A DNA stretch of 48,242 bases, taken from assembly GCA_903871805.1 (NCBI GenBank), contig CAIQIE010000279.1:1-48242 (forward strand). The letters are read 5' to 3'. A program made the position numbers and the translations under genes. The stretch comes from an uncultured Planctomycetaceae bacterium (lineage in GTDB: Bacteria > Planctomycetota > Planctomycetia > Planctomycetales > Planctomycetaceae). Shown here piece by piece: positions 17,068 to 26,172 of this stretch. The notes beneath the pieces were generated by a model. That model was not told the origin of the DNA. It made no database searches and worked only from the letters and a program-made list of their open reading frames with translations. Each line of letters begins with the position of its first letter. Positions within the stretch are counted from its first letter, which is position 1.

Positions 17068-18594
17068 TTAGTAAAGTCTGCGTTGACGCGAACTGGGGAT
17101 TTTCATCTGCTTGCGATACTTCGTGATGGTTCGTCGCGCCAACGTGATTCCCTGCGCGGAGAGAGCATCCACGAGCGAGTCGTCACTGAGCGGATCCTGC
17201 TTGTTTTCGTTGTCAATCAGTTCCTGCAGTTTGATTCGAATCGTGTCCCACGCAACTGCTTCACCATCGGCAGTCTGCGTTCCGCCGCCGAAAAACCTCT
17301 TCAGCGGAAACAGCCCGCGGGGCGTCTGAATCCACTTTTCATCCACCGCTCGCGACACGGTCGTCACGTGGACACCAACCCGATCTGCAATCTGCTGCAT
17401 CTTCAGCGGATGAATGTACTCCGGACCATCATCCAGAAACATCTGCTGATGATCAATAATTTCCTGAGCGACTTTTCGCAGCGTGTTGTATCGCTGTTCG
17501 ATGGATTCAATCAGCCAGCGGGCTGACTCGATCTTGCGACGAATCCACTCCCGGGTTTCCTGAGTTGGACTGTCACGCAGCATCTGCTGATAACGCGGGC
17601 TGATTCGCAGCTCCGGAATGTACTCGTCCAGAATGCGAACCACGTACCGCCCGTTGTCTTCGCGTTCCACCGCCAGATCCGGAGTCACTCGCTGAACCGG
17701 CCGTTGCTCAAACCCCCGCCCGGGATACGGATTCAGCGTCTGTATTTGCTCAATCCCAATCTTGATCAGGTCCAGCGAATACCCGGTGGCCTTCTGAATC
17801 AGCGGCAGCCGGTTGTAGGCGATATCTTCCAGATGATCCCGCAGCAGCGTCTCGACGACATCGTGAAACGGCATCGTATCATTCAGCTGCAGCAACAGCA
17901 TTTCCCGATGATCCCTCGCACCGACGCCGGGGGGATCCAGGTGCTGAATCAGTTTCAGCACACATTCCGCCTGCAGCATCGTCACCTGCAGCTCGTACAG
18001 GCGGTTAAACTGCTGCACGATCTCTGGCAACATGCTCTGCAGGCGACCATTGTGATCGAGATGCTGAATCAGGTATTCACCAAACTGCCGCTCTTCCTCG
18101 AAGAGCGTGTAAAACGAGAACTGCTCCAGCAGATATTCGTGAATCGACTGCGGCCGGGCCAGCATGTTCGACATCACATCGTGCTGTCGATCCATGTCGT
18201 CGCTGACCTGATTGGATGAAGGTCGAGACCCTCCGAATCCAACATTGTCCTCCGGCCACTCCGAGGAGATCTCCAGCAATCGTTCAAAATCGGATTCGTT
18301 GTTTGTCTCTTTCCCAACGACCAGTTCCCGGTTTTCCACGTCCTTTTGCAGTTCTCGTGCTTCACGAGAATCCGCTACGGTAGAAACAAATTCCAAGTCC
18401 TTTTCGCTGGGAGCACCTGGGCCGTCGGCCTCTTTTTCCTCGCGCTCCAAAGTGACATTCTCGACCAACTCCTGCTCGATCCGCTCGTTCAGGGCCATCA
18501 TATTCAACTGCAGAATCTCCATAGATTGGATCATCCGCGGCGCCAGCTTCATTTGCTGGCTCATCCTCATTTGCTGGGAAATGTTCAGATGCAT
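17068..18594 (-). CDS. rpoN: RNA polymerase sigma-54 factor
   Basis: The 508-residue sigma-54 directs RNA polymerase to -24/-12 promoters and needs an AAA+ activator. Region I is the Gln/Leu-rich start (MHLNISQQMRMSQQMKLAPR), followed by an acidic linker (about 45-120). Next come the core-binding domain (YPGRGFEQRPVQRVTPDL), the helix-turn-helix (VHVTTVSRAVDEKWIQTPRGLFPLKRFF) and, at 486-500, the RpoN box (ARRTITKYRKQMKIP). The ATG at 18594 is the natural start; the frame remains open from a TTG at 18606. It is divergent from the MoxR operon, whose upstream region has sigma-54-type elements. Confidence 0.96.
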   Translation of the reverse strand: MHLNISQQMRMSQQMKLAPRMIQSMEILQLNMMALNERIEQELVENVTLEREEKEADGPGAPSEKDLEFVSTVADSREARELQKDVENRELVVGKETNNESDFERLLEISSEWPEDNVGFGGSRPSSNQVSDDMDRQHDVMSNMLARPQSIHEYLLEQFSFYTLFEEERQFGEYLIQHLDHNGRLQSMLPEIVQQFNRLYELQVTMLQAECVLKLIQHLDPPGVGARDHREMLLLQLNDTMPFHDVVETLLRDHLEDIAYNRLPLIQKATGYSLDLIKIGIEQIQTLNPYPGRGFEQRPVQRVTPDLAVEREDNGRYVVRILDEYIPELRISPRYQQMLRDSPTQETREWIRRKIESARWLIESIEQRYNTLRKVAQEIIDHQQMFLDDGPEYIHPLKMQQIADRVGVHVTTVSRAVDEKWIQTPRGLFPLKRFFGGGTQTADGEAVAWDTIRIKLQELIDNENKQDPLSDDSLVDALSAQGITLARRTITKYRKQMKIPSSRQRRLY

Positions 18595-18683
18595 GATGGA
18601 AGTCAAATCACCGAGGGTTGAAAGGCATGTTCACAAGTCACCACTATCCTAGACCACAGATTCCATGCAAGTCGACAGGATTT

Positions 18684-18699
18684 TGGCACCGTTCTTGCA
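18684..18699 (+). promoter_or_regulatory. Sigma-54 promoter element, near-consensus
   Basis: TGGCACCGTTCTTGCA matches TGGCAC-N5-TTGCW at every defined position, with the required GG-N10-GC spacing and T-rich flank. It points into the MoxR operon, 505 bp before its first codon; the predicted start of transcription is near 18711. Confidence 0.6.
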
Positions 18700-18872
18700 A
18701 ACTACCAATCTTTGTCACAAAAACCAGAAAAACATCTCAAAAAAACGCTGATAACATTTCTAGACAGTTCTTTGACTACTCAATTTTACGCAGAATCCTA
18801 AAAAAAAAATCTTTTGGGGGAAATTCTGATTAGACCCCTGGATTTTTGTTGACTCCAGCAGCCTCGAAGACG

Positions 18873-18888
18873 TGGCATGGATTTTGCT
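18873..18888 (+). promoter_or_regulatory. Second sigma-54-type promoter element
   Basis: TGGCATGGATTTTGCT keeps GG-N10-GC and differs from the -24 consensus only at the last C (T here). It lies 189 bp downstream of the first element and 316 bp before the MoxR start codon. Confidence 0.45.
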
Positions 18889-19203
18889 GATTTCCACCCC
18901 GAATCTCACCAAAATCACCCCATCCCGGTCTGCTACTTTAAGTTCCCCCAGTCGCAAAATCTCCCAACGCAAGGGCGCGGTCCCTGCGGGGTACCTTGCA
19001 TGCGTCCGAACATCCGAGTAATGTTTGCATTCCACAAGCGACGCACCCTGCACCATCGAGGAGTTGTTGTTCGCCTTGCCTGCCTGTAATTTCTTCCCCA
19101 TGTCTGGACCAGCCCCGATACTGTCTGCATCACGGTTTCACCACAAAGTGGCTGGCCCAGTCTGTTTCTCACCTGCAGCCTTCCCAAAAAGGGTTTTGCA
19201 CTT

Positions 19204-20232
19204 ATGGCCAGTGAGTCTGAACGGCTGTCGACAGAAGATCAGCAGCGTGCTGTGAGTCTGGTAGAAGCCTGTGGCAAAGTCCGCGATCAGGTCGGCCGGA
19301 TCGTGGTTGGGCAGCAGGAAGTCATCGAACAACTGCTGATAGCGATTCTGGCTCGCGGACACTGCCTTCTGGAAGGTGTACCCGGGTTGGCAAAGACGCT
19401 GATGGTGCGTTCGCTGGCCGAGTCGATGAGCCTCGATTTTCGCCGCATCCAGTTCACCCCGGACCTGATGCCAGCGGACATTACAGGAACCGACATCATT
19501 CAGGAAAATCGGCAGACGGGTCATCGCGACCTCGTCTTTGACAAGGGGCCGATTTTCACGCAGATGCTGCTGGCGGATGAAATCAATCGCACCCCCCCAA
19601 AAACTCAGGCGGCGCTGCTGGAAGCCATGCAGGAGCACGAAGTTACCGTTGGCGGCACAACATATTCCCTGCAGCAGCCATTCTTCGTCCTGGCCACACA
19701 GAACCCGATTGAACAGGAGGGCACGTACCCGCTTCCTGAAGCACAACGCGATCGGTTCCTGTTTAACGTGATTGTGGAGTATCCTTCACGCGACGAGGAA
19801 GCGCTGATTATCGACCGGACGACGTCCCGACACAGTGCCGAACTGCAGCCGGTGCTGTCGGGTGCAGAGATTATTGAATTTCAGAAGCTGGTACGCCTGG
19901 TTCCGTTGCCGTTGCACGTGAAGAACTTTGTGCTGGATCTGGTCCGTTCAGCCCGTCCTAAAGAAGCGACGACGGCCAGCTGGGTACGAGAACTCATCGA
20001 CTGGGGTCCTGGCCCGCGAGCCAGTCAGCAGCTGGTTCTGGCTTCCAAGGCCCGTGCTTTGCTGCGGGGACGTTATCACGTGACACTGGAAGACGTGGAA
20101 ACGCTGGCGTTGCCCGTGCTGCGACATCGCATCGTTCCAACATTCAGTGCCGAAGCAGAAGGCGTCAGCGTGGATGCCCTGATTCGCCGACTGATTCAGG
20201 AAGTTCCCCGTCCTCAGAAACAGCTACTGTAG
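19204..20232 (+). CDS. MoxR family AAA+ ATPase
   Basis: The 342-residue AAA+ ATPase is of the MoxR type, chaperone-like proteins that act with vWA proteins to mature or remodel envelope or enzyme complexes. Walker A is GVPGLAKT (58-65), Walker B is LLADEINR (122-129), and the MoxR signature around [15 protein letters not shown] and [21 protein letters not shown] is complete. It is the first gene of a six-gene operon, with the DUF58 gene starting eight bases after its stop. The upstream region has sigma-54 elements. Its substrate is not known. Confidence 0.95.
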   Translation: MASESERLSTEDQQRAVSLVEACGKVRDQVGRIVVGQQEVIEQLLIAILARGHCLLEGVPGLAKTLMVRSLAESMSLDFRRIQFTPDLMPADITGTDIIQENRQTGHRDLVFDKGPIFTQMLLADEINRTPPKTQAALLEAMQEHEVTVGGTTYSLQQPFFVLATQNPIEQEGTYPLPEAQRDRFLFNVIVEYPSRDEEALIIDRTTSRHSAELQPVLSGAEIIEFQKLVRLVPLPLHVKNFVLDLVRSARPKEATTASWVRELIDWGPGPRASQQLVLASKARALLRGRYHVTLEDVETLALPVLRHRIVPTFSAEAEGVSVDALIRRLIQEVPRPQKQLL

Positions 20233-20239
20233 GGCTCCG

Positions 20240-21145
20240 ATGGCACACGCTTCCGACGTTTTGTCATCGAGGGACCTTGGCCGCATCGGCGGGCTGCAGT
20301 TGCTGGCTCGTCAGGTGGTTGAAGGCTTTGCGTCCGGCCTGCATCGTTCCCCGCACAAGGGGTTCAGTGTGGAATTTCGGGAGCATCGTACGTACGTCCC
20401 CGGGGACGATATTCGAACGATTGACTGGAAGCTGTTTGGCAAAACGGATCGCCTGTTCATTCGTGAGTATGAAGAAGAAACAAATCTGCGCTGCACAATC
20501 CTGATGGACTGCAGTGGATCGATGGGTTACCGCGGAACACGCAGTAACGGACTGTCTCGGCACGAATACGGCGTGCGCACGGCGGCCTGTCTGGCGCATT
20601 TGATGCTGCAGCAGCAGGATAGCGTGGGCCTGGTGACCTTTGACACAAAAATCCGGCGCTACATTCCGCCACGGGCGCGGCCACGTCATCTGAATGCCAT
20701 TATTGAAGAACTTTCCCTCGCGCAGCCCGGCGAAGAAACTGCGCTTGCGGATGTCGTCCAGCAGATCGTCGCCCGGATTCAGCGACGCGGTCTGGTAGTG
20801 GTGATTTCTGATTTGTTCGGCGATGTGGATCAGCTGATGAAGGCGCTGGCCCAGTTTCGGCATGCCAATCACGAAGTGCTGCTATTTCAGATCTGGGATC
20901 CGGATGAGTTGGACTTTCCGTTTCGCCAGTGGACCCAGTTTGCCTCTCTGGAAAACCCGGCGGTGCGGCATCTGGTGGACCCGGCGCAACTACGTCGGGC
21001 TTATCTTGAAAAGCTGACAGAATTTCGCGAACGGCTGGCCCAGGGCTGCAGCCGTCAGCGAATCAGCCTGGTCTCACTGACCACGGATCAGCCATGGTCC
21101 GATTCCCTCGCAGCGTGGCTTTCCATACGGAGACGTGGGCGATGA
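20240..21145 (+). CDS. DUF58 protein with vWA-like fold
   Basis: The 301-residue protein is the standard partner of MoxR ATPases. The DUF58 signature [12 protein letters not shown] is at 52-63. A von Willebrand A-type fold follows with an intact MIDAS DCSGS at 90-94, and later strands [12 protein letters not shown] and [12 protein letters not shown]. No membrane segment is visible. The ATG at 20240 follows the MoxR stop, with AGGG overlapping that stop as ribosome binding site. The TGA stop overlaps the next gene's ATG (ATGA), so translation is coupled. Confidence 0.93.
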   Translation: MAHASDVLSSRDLGRIGGLQLLARQVVEGFASGLHRSPHKGFSVEFREHRTYVPGDDIRTIDWKLFGKTDRLFIREYEEETNLRCTILMDCSGSMGYRGTRSNGLSRHEYGVRTAACLAHLMLQQQDSVGLVTFDTKIRRYIPPRARPRHLNAIIEELSLAQPGEETALADVVQQIVARIQRRGLVVVISDLFGDVDQLMKALAQFRHANHEVLLFQIWDPDELDFPFRQWTQFASLENPAVRHLVDPAQLRRAYLEKLTEFRERLAQGCSRQRISLVSLTTDQPWSDSLAAWLSIRRRGR

Positions 21146-23601
21146 CGTTTCTAAATCCGCTGCTGGTCTTCGGGGTAGCTGCATGCACCATTCCTCTGAT
21201 CATTCATCTGCTAAACCGCAGTCGCTTTCGCTCGGTCGACTGGGCCGCCATGCATCTGCTGGAATCAGTGATCAGTACAAATCGCCGTCGTTTTCGATTC
21301 GATCAATGGATCCTGCTGCTGATTCGCTGTGCCATCCCGGCTCTGCTGGCCTTGTGTCTGGCACGGCCCGTTCTGACCGGTTCCGGGTTTCTGGCGGGAA
21401 ATGCTCCGGTGTCGCTGGTGATCCTGCTGGACAACAGCTACTCGATGGAAGTCGCCGACCCCGCAGGAACTCGTTTCCAGGCAGCGGTGGAAGCGGCCTG
21501 TCAAATCATCGGTGCGGCCAGTCGCGGGTCAGAATATGCTGTCATTCAGATGGGAGGCAGTCCTACGCCGGTCTTCGATCGTCCGGTATTTGATGCGGGC
21601 ACCGTCATTCAGCGTCTGCGACAGCTGCAGCCCGGGTACGGAGCCTGTGATGTTTCGGCATCGCTGGATCAGGCGCTGGCGGTGCTGAACGGCATGTCCA
21701 ATGCCCGACGAGAACTGGTGGTGATCAGTGATTTTCAGCCGGCAGACTGGCAACAGCTGCAGTCCGAAGGAGCCGCGGTGCTAAAGCAGCGTCTGGCAGA
21801 ATTGAAAGTGCCGCCGGAATTGACGTTGCTGCCGATCGCACCGCCGGATACCTCCACCGGCCGCGAAACGCAGCCCGCAAACATTGCCATCGAATCCCTC
21901 GAACTGCCACGCCATGCCATCGGTGCCGGACAGCAGATCAGTGTGCGGGCCAGCATCCGAAATTACGGGATTGCCGAAATCCCTTCGGCCCGCATTCTTC
22001 TGAAGCATAATGACCGGGAAGTTGCTGTGGTCCAGACAGCCCTGCAGCCGTCCGGAATCACTCAGGTCCTGTTTCCCTTTCAATTTGAACAGCCTGGTTC
22101 CCAGGTGCTGTCCGTCGAAGTTGTCAGTGCCGATCCGCTGCCAACCGACAACCACCTTTCGGCATCTGTCAATATCTGGAAAAGTCTGCAGGTCGTGCTG
22201 GTGGATGGCGCCCCGGGAAGTCTGCCGCTGCAAAGTGAAACAGACTATCTGTCCATTGCGCTGACACCGCTCACCTTTGGCCGAATGGAGCTGAAGGATC
22301 TGATTCTGACCACCACAGTTCCACCAGCCGGACTGTCCGACGACCTGCTGAAAGTGGCTGGCACCGTGGTTCTGGCGAATATCCCTCAACTCACTGACCC
22401 GCAACTGCTATCGCTCACGCAGTTCGTGCAGAGAGGCGGGACGCTGCTAATCTGTGCAGGAAATCGCATGGATCTGAACTGGCATCGCGAAAAGTTGTTT
22501 GCCGATGGCCGGGGACTGCTTCCGGCGGCCTGGGGGGAATTGCGGGGGGCGAATGAGGAGCCGTCCGGGGCTGTGCCTTCCACGGCACCTGTCGCCGATA
22601 CAGAGCCACCGGCACGCATAGTCTCCCGGAGATTCGACCATCCGGCACTGCAATTTTTCAACGAACCGGCGAATGGAGACCTGTCTTCGGCTTCCATTCG
22701 CAGATGGTATGCTGTTGTTGCGGCATCACCCGTGTCTGACAATAGCACGAACAACGACAAAACGGCTTCACAGGCCTCTCCTGCGAACTCGGCGCCCGCG
22801 GCAGTCCCTCGTTCGGAAACAGCCGTTGCTGAAAAACCGACTGACGCTGCCACAGAATCCGTGTCCGCTGCACTCACCGTGATGGCGCAACTCGACAATG
22901 GCAGTCCACTGTTGATCGAGAAGCGTGTTGGTGACGGAGTGGTTGTGCAGCTGACGACGGCCTGTGATGCAGACTGGTCTGATCTGCCGCTGCGTCCCTT
23001 TTATGTTCCGCTGATGCAGCAGCTGCTGACAACAATGGCTGAGCAGGTCATGCCACCGCGGAATATCCGCACGGGCGAACCGGCAGTCGCCCTGTTTGCC
23101 GCTCCGCCAGCAACGGCGGACAGTGCGGCTGGCGTCGTAACCAACGTCGCCCCGCCGACACTTCCGTCCACAGCCGCACCAGTGGAAGCGACGGAGTCTC
23201 AGCCGGCAGCAGTCGACTTTCTGACCACCAGTGTCACAACGCCGGATGGCGGACGTCGTTCTGTGCCTGTCACAGTGCGTGATCAGCTTTACGAATCACG
23301 TTACGAAGCCACTCAGCGTCCAGGCCTGTACACGCTGACGCTGCCTGCCGGTGCTGTGGAACATTTTGTGGCTGGAACATCGCGTCAGGAATCCGATCTG
23401 CAATTGCTCAGCCAGACGCAGTGCCGTGAACTGGCCGCTGGTCTTTCCGCAACTCTGGTCCCCACAGCGCGGCAGTACCTGGAACAGGATGCGTTGCGCC
23501 GCTACGGCCAGGAAATTTGGAAGTATTTCCTCGCAGGACTCCTTGCGTTCCTGCTTCTGGAAATGGTGCTGCAGCAGAAATTTGCAGGAGTTCGCTCATG
23601 A
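21142..23601 (+). CDS. BatA-type membrane protein with vWA domain
   Basis: The 819-residue protein begins with the BatA N-terminal domain ([20 protein letters not shown], then [19 protein letters not shown]). A second membrane segment lies at 55-77. The vWA domain has MIDAS DNSYS (97-101) and [21 protein letters not shown]-like beta domain and a glutamine-amidotransferase-like Rossmann region without catalytic triad follow ([31 protein letters not shown] core). Ser/Ala/Pro-rich inserts lie near 475-590 and 655-695. A C-terminal membrane helix lies at about 795-810. The ATG at 21142 overlaps the DUF58 stop. The topology puts most of the protein outside the membrane. Confidence 0.9.
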   Translation: MTFLNPLLVFGVAACTIPLIIHLLNRSRFRSVDWAAMHLLESVISTNRRRFRFDQWILLLIRCAIPALLALCLARPVLTGSGFLAGNAPVSLVILLDNSYSMEVADPAGTRFQAAVEAACQIIGAASRGSEYAVIQMGGSPTPVFDRPVFDAGTVIQRLRQLQPGYGACDVSASLDQALAVLNGMSNARRELVVISDFQPADWQQLQSEGAAVLKQRLAELKVPPELTLLPIAPPDTSTGRETQPANIAIESLELPRHAIGAGQQISVRASIRNYGIAEIPSARILLKHNDREVAVVQTALQPSGITQVLFPFQFEQPGSQVLSVEVVSADPLPTDNHLSASVNIWKSLQVVLVDGAPGSLPLQSETDYLSIALTPLTFGRMELKDLILTTTVPPAGLSDDLLKVAGTVVLANIPQLTDPQLLSLTQFVQRGGTLLICAGNRMDLNWHREKLFADGRGLLPAAWGELRGANEEPSGAVPSTAPVADTEPPARIVSRRFDHPALQFFNEPANGDLSSASIRRWYAVVAASPVSDNSTNNDKTASQASPANSAPAAVPRSETAVAEKPTDAATESVSAALTVMAQLDNGSPLLIEKRVGDGVVVQLTTACDADWSDLPLRPFYVPLMQQLLTTMAEQVMPPRNIRTGEPAVALFAAPPATADSAAGVVTNVAPPTLPSTAAPVEATESQPAAVDFLTTSVTTPDGGRRSVPVTVRDQLYESRYEATQRPGLYTLTLPAGAVEHFVAGTSRQESDLQLLSQTQCRELAAGLSATLVPTARQYLEQDALRRYGQEIWKYFLAGLLAFLLLEMVLQQKFAGVRS

Positions 23602-26051
23602 TCAGCCTGCGATTTTCCGGAGATTTCCCGCTGTGGCTGTGTCTGGTCACGGCACTGACCATTGTGGTTCTGAGCTGGCGTTATTACCGCCGCGAGGTGC
23701 GCGACATTTCTGCCCGACTGCGCTGGTTGCTTCCGCTGCTGCGATCGCTGGCATTGCTGCTGATTCTGATGATCCTGTCGGGACCAATTCTGCATCATCG
23801 TCAGATTATCGGTGAACCAGGACGGCTGACGATTCTTCTGGATGCCTCTCGCAGTATGGAATTGAAGGACCAGCATCTTGCGGATGAGCAGCGAGTAAAA
23901 ATTGCTCGGCAGCTGGGCTGGTTGACGCAGGACCAGACGTCCACAGGTGATCCGGCCGTGGCCAGCGCCCTGGAAATGCTCAACAACACCCCGCGCTGGC
24001 AGCGAGTGGCCATGGCGTTGGGCGGCGAAGCCTCTGACGTGTTGCCGCAGCTGACGGAGCTGCATGAAGTGCGAATTCTGTCACTGCAGGGCGAAGAGGT
24101 GGTTCCGGTTCAACCACTTGATGCAACAAAAATCGACGCTGACAAATCGGCATTCTCAGGATTGAAAACAGCCTTTGAAAACCCGGGCGAGACCACAAAT
24201 CTCAGTGCCGGGCTGGAGCAGGCAGGCCGTGTGTATCAGGGTGCCGCTGACACAACAGAGTCTCCGGAAGGCGGTGCCCAGGCGGACAAGGTCGCCCAGG
24301 TGACTGTCGTCATTACGGATGGCCAGCATAATTCGGGGCCATCGCCGCTGCAGCAGGCGCAACAGATGGCCGCTCAGGGAAGTATCGTGCATACGCTGGC
24401 GATTGGTGCGGATACAGCCGCAGCGGACCTTGCAATTCTGCGGATAGAGCACCCGGACAGTGTCTTTCGGCGCGATCAGTTGCAGGGAGCCATTGTGATT
24501 CGGGATCAGGTGGAACCCGGCAAGCCCTTCGTGATTCAGGTGCGGCATGGCGAACAGCTGTTGTGGCAGCAGCAGTTGCAGACGCAGAATGTTGCGGAAC
24601 GCCGTGTGGATTTTTCGTTTCCGCTGGAGCAGGTTGTCCAGGAACTGACAGGACAGCAGTCGGGCGATGTCAAACGCAACCTGTTGCCATTGAGGCTGGA
24701 AGCCTCGATCAGCCCGCTGGCGGAAGAATCCGAGACAGCCAACAACGTGGCGGAAATGCGGCTGTCGGCCATTGTGCAAAGTTATCGTGTGTTGCTGCTG
24801 GATGGTCGATCGCGCTGGGAGACGCGTTATCTGCGCAATGCATTTGAGCGCGACGAGCAGTGGACGATCGACGCGTTGATCGCCGGACCGGGAACGCAGA
24901 ATGCAGAGCTTCCGCGAGGCGACCAGCCCGGACAATTTCCCACCAGCCGAGAACGTCTGATGGAATACGATCTGGTGATTCTGGGGGAGATTGAGCCAAC
25001 ATTACTGACCCAGCAGGAACAGCACTGGGTGCGTGACTTTGTCGAGATTCGCGGGGGTGGATTGATCTTTTCGGACGGACAGCGGGGATTGCTGCGTCAA
25101 CTGCCGGCAGACACGCTGGGTGGCCTGCTGCCAGTTACATGGAAGACCGGTGAAACGGCGGTTCGGGGACTTTCGCTGCAACTGACGGACCGTGGCGCTT
25201 CTGAAGCGTCCCTGGTGCTGATGCAGGATGCGGTGGCCAATCGTGACTTCTGGAAGGAACTGCCGCCGCCACAGTCGTTGATCCCGACGGAAGCCCAGCC
25301 GGGGTCAGAAGTGCTGGCCGAGGTTGTCACGGCTGGCGGAACACTGCCGGCCATGGTCACGCGACTGAATGGGGCTGGCCGTGTCCTGTACCTTGCCTTT
25401 GATGAGACGTGGCGCTGGCGTTACAAAGTGGCGGACCTGTGGCATCAGCGCATCTGGAATCAGCTGGCCCGTGCTGTCATGCCACGTCCGTTTGCGGTCA
25501 GTGACGATTACCTGTCACTGGATACGGGGGCGGTCAGTTATCAGCAGGGTGAAACGATCGACGTGCGGATTCGGCTGAAGGGAGTGGACGGGCGGCCGGC
25601 GAAAGACGCCACGGCGGACGCCCTCGTCTGGAAGGACGGGCGAGTCGTTTCCACGATCTCGCTGCAGGCCGATGGCGCCGTCCCCGGGATCTATCGTGGC
25701 GGGCTGGGGAAATTACCGCCGGGCCAGTATGAAGTGTCTGTACGAGCAGCCGGCTTTAGTGATGAAGCGTTGCGAGCGCGCAGCGAGTTTCAGGTCCTGC
25801 CGCCGCAATCCGGCGAACTTGCTCTGACCGCCGCGAATACGCAGCTGCTGCGTCAGCTGGCAACAGCCGGACGAGGCGAATTCTGGCGTGAAGAACAGCT
25901 GCGGGAACTGCCCGAGCTACTGAAGTCCTACAGTTCCGGTCGGATTGTCGAGACAGACACTTTGCTCTGGCAGAGTTACTGGTGGTTTGTTCCTGTTGTG
26001 TTGCTGCTGGCGGTGGAGTGGATGCTGCGCCGCCGAGCGGGGTTAATGTAG
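23598..26051 (+). CDS. Membrane vWA protein with amidotransferase-like region
   Basis: The 817-residue protein is a distant paralogue of its upstream neighbour. Two membrane helices (about 10-27 and 43-62) precede a vWA domain with MIDAS DASRS (82-86) and VTVVITDGQHNSG. Ig-like strands follow. Next is an amidotransferase-like region (YRVLLLDGRSRWETRYLRNAF; VEIRGGGLIFSDG), then a second Ig-like part (QGETIDVRIRLKGVDGRPA). A C-terminal helix (WWFVPVVLLLAVEWMLRRR) closes it. The ATG at 23598 overlaps the previous stop as ATGA. Together with DUF58 and the BatA-type protein it makes three vWA proteins in a row, all with intact DxSxS. Confidence 0.9.
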   Translation: MISLRFSGDFPLWLCLVTALTIVVLSWRYYRREVRDISARLRWLLPLLRSLALLLILMILSGPILHHRQIIGEPGRLTILLDASRSMELKDQHLADEQRVKIARQLGWLTQDQTSTGDPAVASALEMLNNTPRWQRVAMALGGEASDVLPQLTELHEVRILSLQGEEVVPVQPLDATKIDADKSAFSGLKTAFENPGETTNLSAGLEQAGRVYQGAADTTESPEGGAQADKVAQVTVVITDGQHNSGPSPLQQAQQMAAQGSIVHTLAIGADTAAADLAILRIEHPDSVFRRDQLQGAIVIRDQVEPGKPFVIQVRHGEQLLWQQQLQTQNVAERRVDFSFPLEQVVQELTGQQSGDVKRNLLPLRLEASISPLAEESETANNVAEMRLSAIVQSYRVLLLDGRSRWETRYLRNAFERDEQWTIDALIAGPGTQNAELPRGDQPGQFPTSRERLMEYDLVILGEIEPTLLTQQEQHWVRDFVEIRGGGLIFSDGQRGLLRQLPADTLGGLLPVTWKTGETAVRGLSLQLTDRGASEASLVLMQDAVANRDFWKELPPPQSLIPTEAQPGSEVLAEVVTAGGTLPAMVTRLNGAGRVLYLAFDETWRWRYKVADLWHQRIWNQLARAVMPRPFAVSDDYLSLDTGAVSYQQGETIDVRIRLKGVDGRPAKDATADALVWKDGRVVSTISLQADGAVPGIYRGGLGKLPPGQYEVSVRAAGFSDEALRARSEFQVLPPQSGELALTAANTQLLRQLATAGRGEFWREEQLRELPELLKSYSSGRIVETDTLLWQSYWWFVPVVLLLAVEWMLRRRAGLM

Positions 26052-26172
26052 TACAGCAGATTGGCTGCATTTGGTGGTTTCTTCTCGTTTTCCATGAACA
26101 GGCACTGCAGGACCAGGTTCCGCGTGACCCACGCCTGCTGGTGCTTCACCATCGTCTTCCGGATAGTAACCT

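Larger units (their letters stand above)
18595..19203. other. 609-bp divergent control region between rpoN and the MoxR operon
   Basis: No gene is visible. It contains two sigma-54-type elements on the plus strand (18684-18699 and 18873-18888) and an AT-rich stretch at about 18720-18840 with a run of nine A. A start at the upstream element would give a leader of roughly 490 bases. The rpoN promoter must lie at the left end. Confidence 0.55.
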
